Positions 16,810 through 25,605 of a stretch of DNA of 64,000 bases are shown piece after piece. The position numbers and the translations under genes are program-made. Numbering within the stretch: the stretch's first letter is position 1; each line of letters begins with the position of its first letter. The stretch lies in contig DATKRZ010000023.1 in NCBI GenBank assembly GCA_035531955.1, positions 1-64,000 on the forward strand. The letters run 5' to 3'. This DNA is from Bog-756 sp035531955 (GTDB lineage Bacteria > Actinomycetota > Acidimicrobiia > Acidimicrobiales > RAAP-2). The notes under the pieces are model-generated. The model was given only the letters and a program-made list of their open reading frames with translations, made no database searches and was not told the origin of the DNA.

Positions 16810-18108
16810 CTACAGAGTAGAGGGGGGACGGGACCGGCCCCGACCGGCAGCATCGCGCACCGCCGTCACCAATTCGGCGAGCGGAACCGTCCGCTGCGCT
16901 CCCGTCCCGCGCAGGGGCCGTACGGTCGCCGTCTCCGCGGCTACCTCCTCAGCCCGGACGATCACCGCCACCTGGGCACCGGAACGGTCGGCCGAGCGCA
17001 GCTGGGCCTTGAGCGACCGCCCGTCGAAGGCCCGGTCCGCCCGGAGCCCGGCCCGGCGCAGGGCGGCGGTCAGGTCCCGGGCCGACTCACCGCCGGCGTC
17101 ATCGACCACGAAGGCATCGAGCGGCGTCGGGACGCCCGGGAACACCCCTTCGGCGTCGCAGGCCAGGAGCAGCCGCTCGATGCCGATCCCGACGCCGATA
17201 CCGGGTGTGGCCGGGCCACCGAGCATCTCCACCAGACCGTCGTAGCGGCCCCCTCCCCCGATGCCGTTCTGCGCCGCCTCGAGGGCCTCGGACGAGAACT
17301 CGAAGGTGGTCCGGGTGTAGTAGTCGAATCCCCGCACCAGCCGGTGGTCGACGACGAAGGGGACACCCAGGGCACCGAGGCCGGCGCCGACCCGCTCGAA
17401 GTGGTGGCCGCACGGGTCGCACAGGTGGTCGATCAGCGCCGGGGCCCCGGCGGTGGCGGCCCGGCACTCGGGCCGCTTGCAGTCGAGGGCCCGGAGCGGA
17501 TTGGCCTCCAGCCGCCCGCTGTGCTCCGGACAGAGCTGGTCGCGGTGTTCGGCCAGGTAGGCGCGGAGCACCTCGAGGTAGCCGGGACGGCACACCCCGT
17601 CGCCCATCGAATTGAGGCGGAGTCCGAAAGAGGCGAGGCCGAGGGAGCGGAAGAATCCGTCGGCCAGGGAAACGACTTCGACGTCCAGGTCCGGGTCCAC
17701 CGGCCCGAGGGCCTCGACCCCAAGTTGATGGTGCTGGCGGTACCGCCCGGCCTGGGGACGCTCGTAGCGGAAGGCAGGCGTGGCGTACCAGGCCTTCCAG
17801 GGTAACGGCGGCCGGTGCTGGACAAAGGCCCGGACGATCGGGGCCGTTCCCTCCGGGCGGAGGGCCAGGGCTCGGCCTCCTCGATCCTCGAACTCGTACA
17901 TCTCCTTGCCCACCACATCGCTGTCCTCTCCGATGCCCCGGCGGAACACCCTGACGTCCTCGAAGAGCGGGGTATGGGCCAGGCCGTAGCCGGCCCCCTC
18001 GACCTGGGAGGCGAAGGCAGACAACAGGAACTCCCACCGGGCCGACTCGGGCCACAACACATCGTGGGTGCCACTCGGGGCGCGCGCGGCCATCGGGTTG
18101 TCGGCCAT
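16810..18108 (-). CDS. hisS: Histidyl-tRNA synthetase
   Basis: HisRS (432 residues) shows APSGTHDVLWPES, class II motif 2 WYATPAFRYERPQAGRYRQ, HQLGVEALG, the histidine-binding motifs LVRGFDYYTRTTFEF and GGGGRYDGLVE, and motif 3 GIGVGIGIERLLL, followed by an anticodon-binding domain. The ATG at 18108 lies 6 bases after the relA stop, and an AAGGA spans the end of relA, so the two genes are probably one transcript. Confidence 0.96.
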   Translation of the reverse strand: MADNPMAARAPSGTHDVLWPESARWEFLLSAFASQVEGAGYGLAHTPLFEDVRVFRRGIGEDSDVVGKEMYEFEDRGGRALALRPEGTAPIVRAFVQHRPPLPWKAWYATPAFRYERPQAGRYRQHHQLGVEALGPVDPDLDVEVVSLADGFFRSLGLASFGLRLNSMGDGVCRPGYLEVLRAYLAEHRDQLCPEHSGRLEANPLRALDCKRPECRAATAGAPALIDHLCDPCGHHFERVGAGLGALGVPFVVDHRLVRGFDYYTRTTFEFSSEALEAAQNGIGGGGRYDGLVEMLGGPATPGIGVGIGIERLLLACDAEGVFPGVPTPLDAFVVDDAGGESARDLTAALRRAGLRADRAFDGRSLKAQLRSADRSGAQVAVIVRAEEVAAETATVRPLRGTGAQRTVPLAELVTAVRDAAGRGRSRPPSTL

Positions 18109-18114
18109 CGGCGC

Positions 18115-20685
18115 TCAGTCCTTCTTCCCCGGGAGGATGCGGTACACGTCATAGACCGCATCGAGGTGCCTGATCAGATTCAGCACGGACTCGAGATGAC
18201 CCGGATCAGCCAGTTCCACGTCGAAACGCATCCGGCTGATCCGGTCCGGATCGGTCTGGGTGTTTGCGCTCACGATATTCAGATGGTGCTCGGAGACGAC
18301 CTTGGTCACGTCGGTCAGAAGCCGGGACCGGTCGATGGCCACCACCTCGATGGTGGCCACGAACACCGCCGAGGACCGGTGGTCCCACTCCACCTCGATA
18401 AGGCGCTCACGGGAGCGGCTGGCCAGGGACGCCGCATTGGCGCAGTCGGCGCGGTGCACCGATACCCCGCGGCCCCGGGTCACGAAGCCGATGATCTCGT
18501 CGCCGGGGACAGGGGTGCAGCACCTCGACAGGCGGACCATGAGGTCGTCGAGACCCTCGACGTAGACCCCGACGGCCGAGCCCCGTCCCGGACGCTGGGC
18601 GGTCGGCTGCTGGCGGGCGGTAACCGGGAGCTGCTCCTCGTAGACACCGCCGCGCAGGTCGCGGAGCATCCGTTGGGCCACGGCCCTGGCCGATATCCGG
18701 TTGTCGCCGATGGCCGCGTGGAGCGCGTCGAGGTCGGCGTAATTCATGGTGGTGGCGAGGTCGCCCAGTGCATTCTCCGACGCCAGTTTCTGGACGGGCA
18801 GCCCCTCCCGCCGCAATTCCTTGATCAGCTCTTCGCGGCCCAGCTCGATGGCGTCTTCCCTGCGTTCGCGGGAGAACCACTGGCGGATCTTCGCCCTGGC
18901 CCGGGAGGAGGCCACCATGCCCAACCAGTCGCGCGACGGGCCGGCGGTGGGCGCCTTGGAGGTGAAGATCTCCACCGTGTCGGCCGAATTGAGCTTGGTG
19001 TCGAGGGGTACGAGGCGCCCGTTGACCTTGGCCCCGATGCAGCGGTGACCGACCTCGGTGTGGATCGAGTAGGCGAAGTCGACCGGCGTGGCGTTGGCCG
19101 CCAAGGCGATGACCTTGCCCTTGGGGGTGAACACGTAGACCTCGTCCTCCTCGAGGTCGAGCTTCAGGGCCTCGAGGAACTCGATGGGGTCAGTGGTCTC
19201 ATTCTGGAAGTCGACGATGCGCTGCATCCACTCGACCTCTGCCGTGGTCGAGGAGGTCTCCTTGGCCAGGGCCAACAGCTCCGCTCGCCGATCGCGTTCG
19301 GCCATCTCGGCGCGCTGGGCCGGAGTGATGGCCGAGCCCTTCCGACCGCTGTCGGCCGGGGCCCGAGGCGGGGCCACCTTGGCGGCGGTCTTGGTGGCGG
19401 TCTTGGTGGCTGCCAAGGTGCCGCGCCCCTTGGTTCCCGACGGACGGGTGCCGTCCTTGGCTTCCTTGGCGTCCTTGGCGTCCTTGGCCTCCTTGGCCAC
19501 CTTGGCGGCGACGCCTCCCCGTTCGGGTCGGGCGGGGTTCTCCTTGTAGCCCCAGTGGGCGGCGATCCCGTACTCGGCCCGTCGGTGCATCTCGTGGGTA
19601 CGGACCTGGACCTCGATGGGCTTTCCGTCGAGACCGATGACGGTGGTGTGCAGGGACTGGTAGAGGTTGAACTTGGGCGAGTTGATGTAGTCCTTGAATC
19701 GGCCCTGCACCGGAGGCCAGATTGCATGGATCGACCCCAGCGCGGCCCAACAGTCCTTTTCCGACTCGACGATGACCCGGATTCCGACCAGGTCGTAGAG
19801 GTCGTCGAATTCCTTGCCGCGCACCACCATCTTCTCGTAGATGCTCCACAGGTGCTTTGGCCGGCCGGTCACCTCGGCATTCACCCCCGACGCGGCCAGC
19901 CGCTCCCGTACCGCAACCAGCACCCGGGCCAGGAACTCATCGCGCAGCGGGGCCCGGCTGGCCACCATCTGCTCGATCTCCGCGTACGGCTTGGAGTGCA
20001 GGGTGGCGAAGGCCAGGTCCTCCAATTGCCACTTGACCTCCTGGATGCCCAGGCGGTGGGCAAGCGGGGCATAGATGTCCAGCGTCTCCTGGGCCGTTCG
20101 TCGCTGCTTCCATTCCGGCATCACCGCCAGCGTCCGCATGTTGTGGAGGCGGTCGGCCAGCTTGATGATCAACACCCGCCAGTCGTTGGCCATGGCCACC
20201 AGCATCTTGCGCACCGTGGCGGCCTGCTGGGCCTCCTTCGAGTCGAACTGGAGTCGGTCAAGCTTGGTGACCCCGTCGACGATGAGCGCCACCGCCGGGC
20301 CGAAGTCACGGTCGATCAGCTCAGTGGTCACCCCCGTGTCCTCGACCGCGTCGTGGAGCAACGCCGCCGCCACCGTCTGGGAGTCCAGTCCGAGGTCGGC
20401 GACGATCCCGGCCACGGCGATCGGGTGGGTGACGTAGGGCTCGCCGGACCGACGACGCTGTCCGGCGTGGGCGACGGTGGCCGTCTCCGCGGCGCGCACG
20501 ATCAAGGAGGTGTCATCCCCCGGGTGCCGGCGCAGGAAGGACTGGATCACCGGCATCAGAAGCCTGGCCTCGTCGGCAGGCAACGACGAGCCGGCGAAGT
20601 ACTCCTCACCGGAGGCCGCCTCACCCGAGGCCGCCTCACCGGATGCCGCGGTCCCTTCAGCAGGGACTGGTGTGGCCAGAGCCAT
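18115..20685 (-). CDS. relA: Bifunctional (p)ppGpp synthetase/hydrolase (RSH family)
   Basis: This long RSH enzyme (856 residues) makes and degrades (p)ppGpp. Visible domains are an HD hydrolase (LLHDAVEDTG, about 109-118; KLADRLHNMRTL), a RelA/SpoT synthetase (DDLYDLVGIRVIVE, PKFNLYQSLHTTVIG, EIQVRT-like EVQVRTHEMHRRAEYGIA), a TGS domain (DEVYVFTPKGKVIAL) and a C-terminal ACT domain. An Ala/Lys-rich insert of about 80 residues separates the synthetase and TGS domains, where most RSH proteins have a short link. The N-terminus carries three AASGE units. The gene lies upstream of hisS as in M. tuberculosis. Confidence 0.96.
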   Translation of the reverse strand: MALATPVPAEGTAASGEAASGEAASGEEYFAGSSLPADEARLLMPVIQSFLRRHPGDDTSLIVRAAETATVAHAGQRRRSGEPYVTHPIAVAGIVADLGLDSQTVAAALLHDAVEDTGVTTELIDRDFGPAVALIVDGVTKLDRLQFDSKEAQQAATVRKMLVAMANDWRVLIIKLADRLHNMRTLAVMPEWKQRRTAQETLDIYAPLAHRLGIQEVKWQLEDLAFATLHSKPYAEIEQMVASRAPLRDEFLARVLVAVRERLAASGVNAEVTGRPKHLWSIYEKMVVRGKEFDDLYDLVGIRVIVESEKDCWAALGSIHAIWPPVQGRFKDYINSPKFNLYQSLHTTVIGLDGKPIEVQVRTHEMHRRAEYGIAAHWGYKENPARPERGGVAAKVAKEAKDAKDAKEAKDGTRPSGTKGRGTLAATKTATKTAAKVAPPRAPADSGRKGSAITPAQRAEMAERDRRAELLALAKETSSTTAEVEWMQRIVDFQNETTDPIEFLEALKLDLEEDEVYVFTPKGKVIALAANATPVDFAYSIHTEVGHRCIGAKVNGRLVPLDTKLNSADTVEIFTSKAPTAGPSRDWLGMVASSRARAKIRQWFSRERREDAIELGREELIKELRREGLPVQKLASENALGDLATTMNYADLDALHAAIGDNRISARAVAQRMLRDLRGGVYEEQLPVTARQQPTAQRPGRGSAVGVYVEGLDDLMVRLSRCCTPVPGDEIIGFVTRGRGVSVHRADCANAASLASRSRERLIEVEWDHRSSAVFVATIEVVAIDRSRLLTDVTKVVSEHHLNIVSANTQTDPDRISRMRFDVELADPGHLESVLNLIRHLDAVYDVYRILPGKKD
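19350..19520 (-). repeat. Ala/Lys-rich low-complexity insert in the RSH enzyme
   Basis: Imperfect 9- to 15-base repeats (plus-strand motif ccttggcgt/ccttggcct and gcggtcttggtg) encode KEAKDAKDAKEAKD and KTATKTAAK segments between the synthetase and TGS domains. Confidence 0.7.
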
Positions 20686-20771
20686 CCCTACACGGTACCC
20701 GTCGAAGCCGCCGCACCGGGTACCTTCCGGCCCTCAGGCCCCGCTCCGGAGGGTCGGTCCTCCCCTGCCGG

Positions 20772-22208
20772 TCAGCGCCGCTTCCGCTTGCCGCCCTTTC
20801 CCTTGCGGGGACGGGGCGGCGGGCGGTTTCCGCCCGGTCGGGTGGACCCCGACGGTGCTCCCCCGTCCGACGACCTGGACCCACCCGGTGAGGAGGGAGC
20901 TGATGCAGCGGCCGGCCGCCCTGCAGCGGTGGCCGGACTCCCCTTTGCCTGTCGGGACGAGGCCGCCGCCCCGGGCCGGATGACCCCTGACGACTGGGCC
21001 CGAGCCCGACCCGCGGACCGCCCGCCGGCGGCGGTGCCGGCCATGGCCGCGGCGGCAGCCGGCGTCAGCACGCCTGCCCGCTCGCCACGGGTCTCGAGCC
21101 GCTGACGGATGGTCACATAGCGGGGCTCCCGCTCCTTCATCCACGCCAGGAGCGGCGAGGCGATGAAGATGGAGGAGTAGGCGCCACTGGTCAGTCCGAT
21201 CACCAGGGCCAACCCGAAGTCCTGCAGCGAGGTGGCCCCCAGGACGAAGGAGCCCACCACCAGGACCGAGAGCACCGGGATGATCGCCACCAAGGAGGTG
21301 TTGATGGACCGGGCCAGCGTCTGGTTCATCGACAGGTTGACCATGTCCGAGTAGGTGATGCGGCCGGAGGCGCCGAGCCCCTTGGCGTTCTCCCGTATTC
21401 GGTCGAAGACGACCACCGTGTCGTAGAGCGAATAGCCCAGCACGGTGAGTACGGCGATAACCGTGTCGGGGGTGACTTGGAATCCGGTCAGCGAGTAGAT
21501 GCCGACCGTCACCAGGATGTCGTGGATCACGGCAGCGATGGCGGCGACGGCCATCTTGAACTCGAAGCGGGCGGAGATGTACAGGGTCACCGCGATGAAG
21601 AACACGATCAGCGCTTCGATGGCCTTCCTGGTGACCTGGCCGCCCCAGGTCGGACCCACATCGTTGAAGTTGACGTTGTTCGGCGAGGTGTTCGCGGCTT
21701 TGGCCAGCGCATCCTGGACGGCGTTCTCGATTTGGGTCCGCTCCGCCACCGGCTTCGAGTTGAGGTCCACCTGGACCTCTATCTGCTTGGAGTGGTTGAT
21801 CTGATTGGTCAGCTGCACGACGGTGGGCTGGGCCACCCCTGCCGACTCCACGGCCGCGGTGGCCTGGGCGACGGTGAGGGTCGGCGAGGTGACCAGCCAG
21901 GACTGGCCGCCCTTGAAGTCGATGCCCAGGTTGAGCCCCCTGGTACCCAAGGAGACCACGCCGAGGAGGATGACCAGGGCCGAGGCCGCGAACCACCATT
22001 TGCGGCGGCCGATGAAGTCGAATGAGGTCTCACCCCGGTAGAGGCGGACGAGCACATTGTGACGCTTCTCGCCCCGCTCCTCCCGTTCCTGCTCCGCGGC
22101 GGCGAAGCCGAGCTCCTCGCCGAAGGCCTCCTCGAGGTCAGCCGCCTGGTCCGGATCGGAGAGACCCCGGCCGTTGTCACCGGTGCCGTTGTCGCGTCGG
22201 GGGCTCAT
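20772..22208 (-). CDS. secF: Protein-export membrane protein SecF
   Basis: SecF (478 residues) forms, with SecD, the RND-type accessory complex that uses the proton gradient to help Sec export. It shows the first membrane helix, LNLGIDFKGG, a periplasmic domain, and the helices with VIAVLTVLGYSLYDTVVVFD and NQTLARSINTSL. The N-terminal 60 residues are charged, and about 105 residues after the last helix are basic, Ser/Gly/Pro-rich and end in KGKGGKRKRR, longer than usual and probably cytosolic. Its ATG overlaps the secD stop (ATGA). Confidence 0.96.
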   Translation of the reverse strand: MSPRRDNGTGDNGRGLSDPDQAADLEEAFGEELGFAAAEQEREERGEKRHNVLVRLYRGETSFDFIGRRKWWFAASALVILLGVVSLGTRGLNLGIDFKGGQSWLVTSPTLTVAQATAAVESAGVAQPTVVQLTNQINHSKQIEVQVDLNSKPVAERTQIENAVQDALAKAANTSPNNVNFNDVGPTWGGQVTRKAIEALIVFFIAVTLYISARFEFKMAVAAIAAVIHDILVTVGIYSLTGFQVTPDTVIAVLTVLGYSLYDTVVVFDRIRENAKGLGASGRITYSDMVNLSMNQTLARSINTSLVAIIPVLSVLVVGSFVLGATSLQDFGLALVIGLTSGAYSSIFIASPLLAWMKEREPRYVTIRQRLETRGERAGVLTPAAAAAMAGTAAGGRSAGRARAQSSGVIRPGAAASSRQAKGSPATAAGRPAAASAPSSPGGSRSSDGGAPSGSTRPGGNRPPPRPRKGKGGKRKRR

Positions 22209-23713
22209 TGGGTCGCCGCCGGAACACCGAGGCCACTGGCCATGCTCATGGTGCTCACCTCCCCACCGCCGCGCCGCTGGCCCAACAGGATCACGAAGGG
22301 CCGGGTGAAGGTGTAGGTGAGGACGACGTCAAGGATGGTGGAGATCCCGAGGAAGAGTGCGAAGCCCTTGACCGGTCCGACGGAGATGAAGTACAAGATG
22401 GCAGCGCCCAGCAGCGAGACGGCGTCCGCCGCCAGCACGGTGCGGAAGGCGCTGGCGAAGCCCTTGTCCACGCTGCTCCGGATGGTACGGCCACTGCGGG
22501 CCTCGTCCTTCAGCCGTTCGAAATAGACGATATACGAGTCGACGGTGATACCCACCGACACGATGATGCCGATGATGCCGGCCAGGTCGATGGTGGTACC
22601 GAGGGTCTGGCCCATAATGGCGATGATCGCCCACAGCGCGGCCCCGGTCACCGCCAGGCCGGCCACCACTACCACCCCGAGTATCCGGTAGTAGAAGATC
22701 ATGTAGAGCATGACCAGGGCCAGACCGGCCAGTCCCGACAGGAGCCCGGCCTGGAGCGAGGCCTTACCCAGGGTCGGCGACACCGTCTGCACGGTGAGCC
22801 GGTCGAGCTTCACCGGCAGGGCGCCGAAGTTGAGATCGGTGGCCAGGGCCTTGGCCTGGTCCTCGGTGAAGTTCCCCGAGATCTGCACCTGCCCTCCGAA
22901 GCCGGTCGGGCTCTGCTGGGACGGCTGGGTGATGGGAGCGGAGATGACCTGGCCGTCGAGGTCGATGGCGATGATGGCGTGGAACTGCTGGGCGGCAAGC
23001 GTGTCCCAAGCACTGCTGCCCTGGCCGTTGAGCTGCATGTTGACCACCCACTGACCGGTCTGGAGCTGAGCGGTGGCCGAGTGCACTCCGGTGCCGGAGA
23101 GGCCTGCCGGACCGAGCACGTAGCGGCCGTTGACCGCAGCCGCTCCGGTGCCCGGCAACAGGACCACCGAGTGCACGGCATCGTTCTCCGAGGTGGTGGT
23201 CGGGTAGGGCGCGAACTGGGGGTCCGGCGGCGGGGTCGCGGTCGCCTGTCCACTGCTGGTGTTCACTTTCAGATTTCCGGCGGACAGCGCGGAGGTCGGT
23301 GCACAGGCGGTCGGCAACGGACCGGTGTTGGGCGTCTGACCTTTGGCCACCGTGAGCGACGGCGCATAGCAGAGCGCGGGTCGGAAGAAGAGTTGACCGG
23401 TGTTGCCCAGGGTCTTGAGGATCTGCTGCGAGTTCTTCGCCCCGGGGATGGACACCGAGATCTGGTTCTTCCCCTGGCTGTCCACGGTTGCACCGGTGGT
23501 GCCGGTGTTGACCCGGTTGTTGAGAATGGTCACGATGGTGTCGAGCTCGGCCGAGTTGACGCTGGTATGGGTCTGATAGACAACGGCCAGGCCGCCGTCC
23601 AGGTCGAGGCCGAGCTTCGGGCTCCAACCGGCGGCCAGGGTGGCGCTCAAGGCGATTACCACGATGCCCACCACCGAAAGCAGACTGATCCACAGCGAAC
23701 GCTTGTTCTTCAT
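22205..23713 (-). CDS. secD: Protein translocase subunit SecD
   Basis: SecD (502 residues) has an N-terminal helix, the P1 motif GLDLDGGLAVVYQT, a long extracytoplasmic domain with a Cys/Thr-rich insertion (about residues 115-165), and six-helix RND bundle motifs such as GITVDSYIVYFERLKDE and ADAVSLLGAAILYF. It is translationally coupled to secF and follows yajC by 6 bases, the usual yajC-secD-secF unit. Confidence 0.96.
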   Translation of the reverse strand: MKNKRSLWISLLSVVGIVVIALSATLAAGWSPKLGLDLDGGLAVVYQTHTSVNSAELDTIVTILNNRVNTGTTGATVDSQGKNQISVSIPGAKNSQQILKTLGNTGQLFFRPALCYAPSLTVAKGQTPNTGPLPTACAPTSALSAGNLKVNTSSGQATATPPPDPQFAPYPTTTSENDAVHSVVLLPGTGAAAVNGRYVLGPAGLSGTGVHSATAQLQTGQWVVNMQLNGQGSSAWDTLAAQQFHAIIAIDLDGQVISAPITQPSQQSPTGFGGQVQISGNFTEDQAKALATDLNFGALPVKLDRLTVQTVSPTLGKASLQAGLLSGLAGLALVMLYMIFYYRILGVVVVAGLAVTGAALWAIIAIMGQTLGTTIDLAGIIGIIVSVGITVDSYIVYFERLKDEARSGRTIRSSVDKGFASAFRTVLAADAVSLLGAAILYFISVGPVKGFALFLGISTILDVVLTYTFTRPFVILLGQRRGGGEVSTMSMASGLGVPAATQ

Positions 23714-23719
23714 CGCGCC

Positions 23720-24406
23720 TCAGATGATCGGCGGACCGTCGAGGCCGTCTTGCTCATCGCCCTCGTTGGCCTTCCTGCCCCTTCTCGATCGGCGACCGTT
23801 GGCGGCGGAGCGGCCCCCGACCCCTCCGCCCTCGGCCCCGGATCCCCCCTCCACCTCTGCGGCGCCGTCGGAGTCGTGGTCGTCGGAGTCGTGGTGGTCG
23901 GAGTCGTGGTCGTCGGAGTCGTGGTGGTCTGAGTCGTGGTCGTCTGAGTCGTGGTGGTCTGAGTCGTGATCGTCCGAGTCGTGGCCGCCCGATGACCCCG
24001 TGCCGGTCCCTAGGGCCTCGGGTTCGTGGTCCTCGTCGGCCTCGTCGTACTCCTGGTCGTCCGGCTCCGGTTCGTCGTCCGGCTCCGGCCCCGGTTCCTC
24101 CAGCCGGCGGAGCACGTACTGCCGGAGGACGACGAACGAGGCTCCGACACTCGTCTCCAGGGTCACCCGGTCACCGTCGATGTCGATGACGTGGCCGACG
24201 ATGCCTCCGGCGGTCAGCACCTCGTCGCCGACGTCGAAGGTATTGCTCTGCTCGCGCGCCGCTTTGGCCTTGCGCTGCCGGGGCCGGTAGAACAAGAAGT
24301 AGAAGCCGGCAGCGATGGCGGCGTAGAGGATCAGGATGGAGGCGTTGCCGCTCGACTTCTGCGCCGCGGCACCCAGGAGGGGCGCGGCCAACGCCAGCAC
24401 GGCCAT
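23720..24406 (-). CDS. yajC: Preprotein translocase subunit YajC with an Asp/His repeat tail
   Basis: The first 110 of 228 residues are ordinary YajC: one helix (ILILYAAIAAGFYFLFYRP) followed by QRKAKAAREQSNTFDVGDEV and LTAGGIVGHVIDIDGDRV. The C-terminal half is unusual: an acidic stretch, then DSDDHDSDHH repeated three and a half times, then a Gly/Arg-rich basic end. Normal YajC is about 90-130 residues. The tail should face the cytosol and could bind divalent metal, though this is inference. The ATG at 24406 is chosen because it places the helix correctly; a GTG at 24454 is the alternative. It precedes secD. Confidence 0.9.
   Translation of the reverse strand: MAVLALAAPLLGAAAQKSSGNASILILYAAIAAGFYFLFYRPRQRKAKAAREQSNTFDVGDEVLTAGGIVGHVIDIDGDRVTLETSVGASFVVLRQYVLRRLEEPGPEPDDEPEPDDQEYDEADEDHEPEALGTGTGSSGGHDSDDHDSDHHDSDDHDSDHHDSDDHDSDHHDSDDHDSDGAAEVEGGSGAEGGGVGGRSAANGRRSRRGRKANEGDEQDGLDGPPII
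23877..23983 (-). repeat. 30-base tandem repeat encoding DSDDHDSDHH
   Basis: The plus-strand unit is close to gagtcgtggtcgtcggagtc plus gtggtggtcg, present about 3.6 times with few substitutions. It encodes the Asp/His tail of YajC. Confidence 0.9.
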
Positions 24407-24489
24407 CAGCGTGGGTCGGGGGATGGGATGGGCGTCGGCACAGCGGTCTGACACTAGCCCAGGCCTGCTGCGGGCAGGTGCCGCCTCCC

Positions 24490-25605
24490 TCAGGCGTTCC
24501 ACACCTCGGCCGTGGATGACCTCAGGGCGTCGAACCGGCCCTCGGCGATGGCCGTGCGGGCCTCGGCCATCAGCCCGAAGATGAAGGCCAGATTGTGGAT
24601 GCTCAAGAGGCGCCAGGCGGTCGGCTCCCCCACGCCCAGCAGGTGCCGAAGGTAGCCCCTCGACCACCTGGCGCAGGTGGAGCAGCCGCACGATCCGTCG
24701 AGCGGTCGGTCATCACCGGCATGGACGGCGTTGCGCAGGTTGAGCCGTCCGCCGGCGGTGAGGATGGCGCCGTGGCGACCCATCCGGGTGGGTGCCACGC
24801 AGTCGAACTGGTCGACCCCGAGGGCCACCGCCTCCAGGAGCCCGACCGGGTCGCCCACGCCCATCAGGTATCGGGGGCGATCGGCGGGCAGATGAGGAAC
24901 CGTGGCCACAAGCGCCTCCAGCATGGCGTCGCGCGGCTCGCCGACCGAGAGACCGCCGATGGCGTAGCCGTCGAACCCGATCTCGACCGTGCGCAGGGCG
25001 CTCTCCGTCCGAAGGGCCGGGTCGGTGCCCCCCTGGACGATGCCGAAGAGGGCCTGGCCCTCCGGCTTCGCTTCGAGCTCCCGGTGGCGGTGGCGGGCCC
25101 GGCCGGCCCAGTCGGCGGTGCGCCGGACGGCGACCCGCACCGCCTCGTCCGAGGCGGGCAGGGTGGTGCAGACGTCGAGCACCATCTGGATGTCGGCTCC
25201 GATCAGCCCCTGGGCCTCGACGGCCGACTCCGGGGTCACCCGAACCCGGGCGCCGTCGTAGACGGAAGCGAAGGTGATCCCGTCGTCGTCGACTTCCGGG
25301 TGGAGCGAGTGCACCTGGTAGCCGCCGGAGTCGGTCAGGGTGTGCCCCTCCCACCCGGTGAACCGGTTCAGGCCGCCCAGGCGGGCCACCGTCTCCGCCC
25401 CAGGGCGCAGCATCAGATGGAATGCGTTGGCCAGGACCAGGTCGGCACCCAGCATTGCCAAGTCGGCGCTGTCCAGGGCCTTGACTGCTCCCCGGGTGCC
25501 TACCGGCATGAACGAGGGGACGGGATAGGAGCCCCGTGCCGTGTGCACCACCCCGGTCCGGGCGGTCCCGTCGGTGGCCGAGAGCTCCACCCGGGCCCCG
25601 CTCAC
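24490..25605 (-). CDS. tgt: tRNA-guanine(34) transglycosylase
   Basis: Tgt (371 residues) swaps guanine for preQ1 at the wobble position of GUN tRNAs. Motifs are MPVGTRGAVKALDSADL, the substrate Asp in LTDSGGYQVHSL, GIVQGGT, FDGYAIGGLSVGEP, the nucleophile region VDQFDCVAPTRMGR, and a zinc site (CGCSTC with a later His in SIHNLAF). The GTG at 25605 overlaps the queA stop (GTGA), pairing the two queuosine steps. Genes for preQ1 synthesis are not in the window. Confidence 0.95.
   Translation of the reverse strand: MSGARVELSATDGTARTGVVHTARGSYPVPSFMPVGTRGAVKALDSADLAMLGADLVLANAFHLMLRPGAETVARLGGLNRFTGWEGHTLTDSGGYQVHSLHPEVDDDGITFASVYDGARVRVTPESAVEAQGLIGADIQMVLDVCTTLPASDEAVRVAVRRTADWAGRARHRHRELEAKPEGQALFGIVQGGTDPALRTESALRTVEIGFDGYAIGGLSVGEPRDAMLEALVATVPHLPADRPRYLMGVGDPVGLLEAVALGVDQFDCVAPTRMGRHGAILTAGGRLNLRNAVHAGDDRPLDGSCGCSTCARWSRGYLRHLLGVGEPTAWRLLSIHNLAFIFGLMAEARTAIAEGRFDALRSSTAEVWNA

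Noticed and set aside
17815..21105. Plus-strand open frame of over 1,000 codons opposite hisS, relA and secF
   Set aside because: Same reason: it mirrors conserved genes and shows no domain or membrane segment.
22022..23932. Plus-strand frame ending in a Val/Gly repeat (VVVVGVVVVG)
   Set aside because: It is the complement of secD and of the DNA repeat coding the YajC Asp/His tail.
23877..23983. CRISPR-like or transcription-factor site array
   Set aside because: It is a continuous in-frame 30-base tandem repeat coding the YajC tail.
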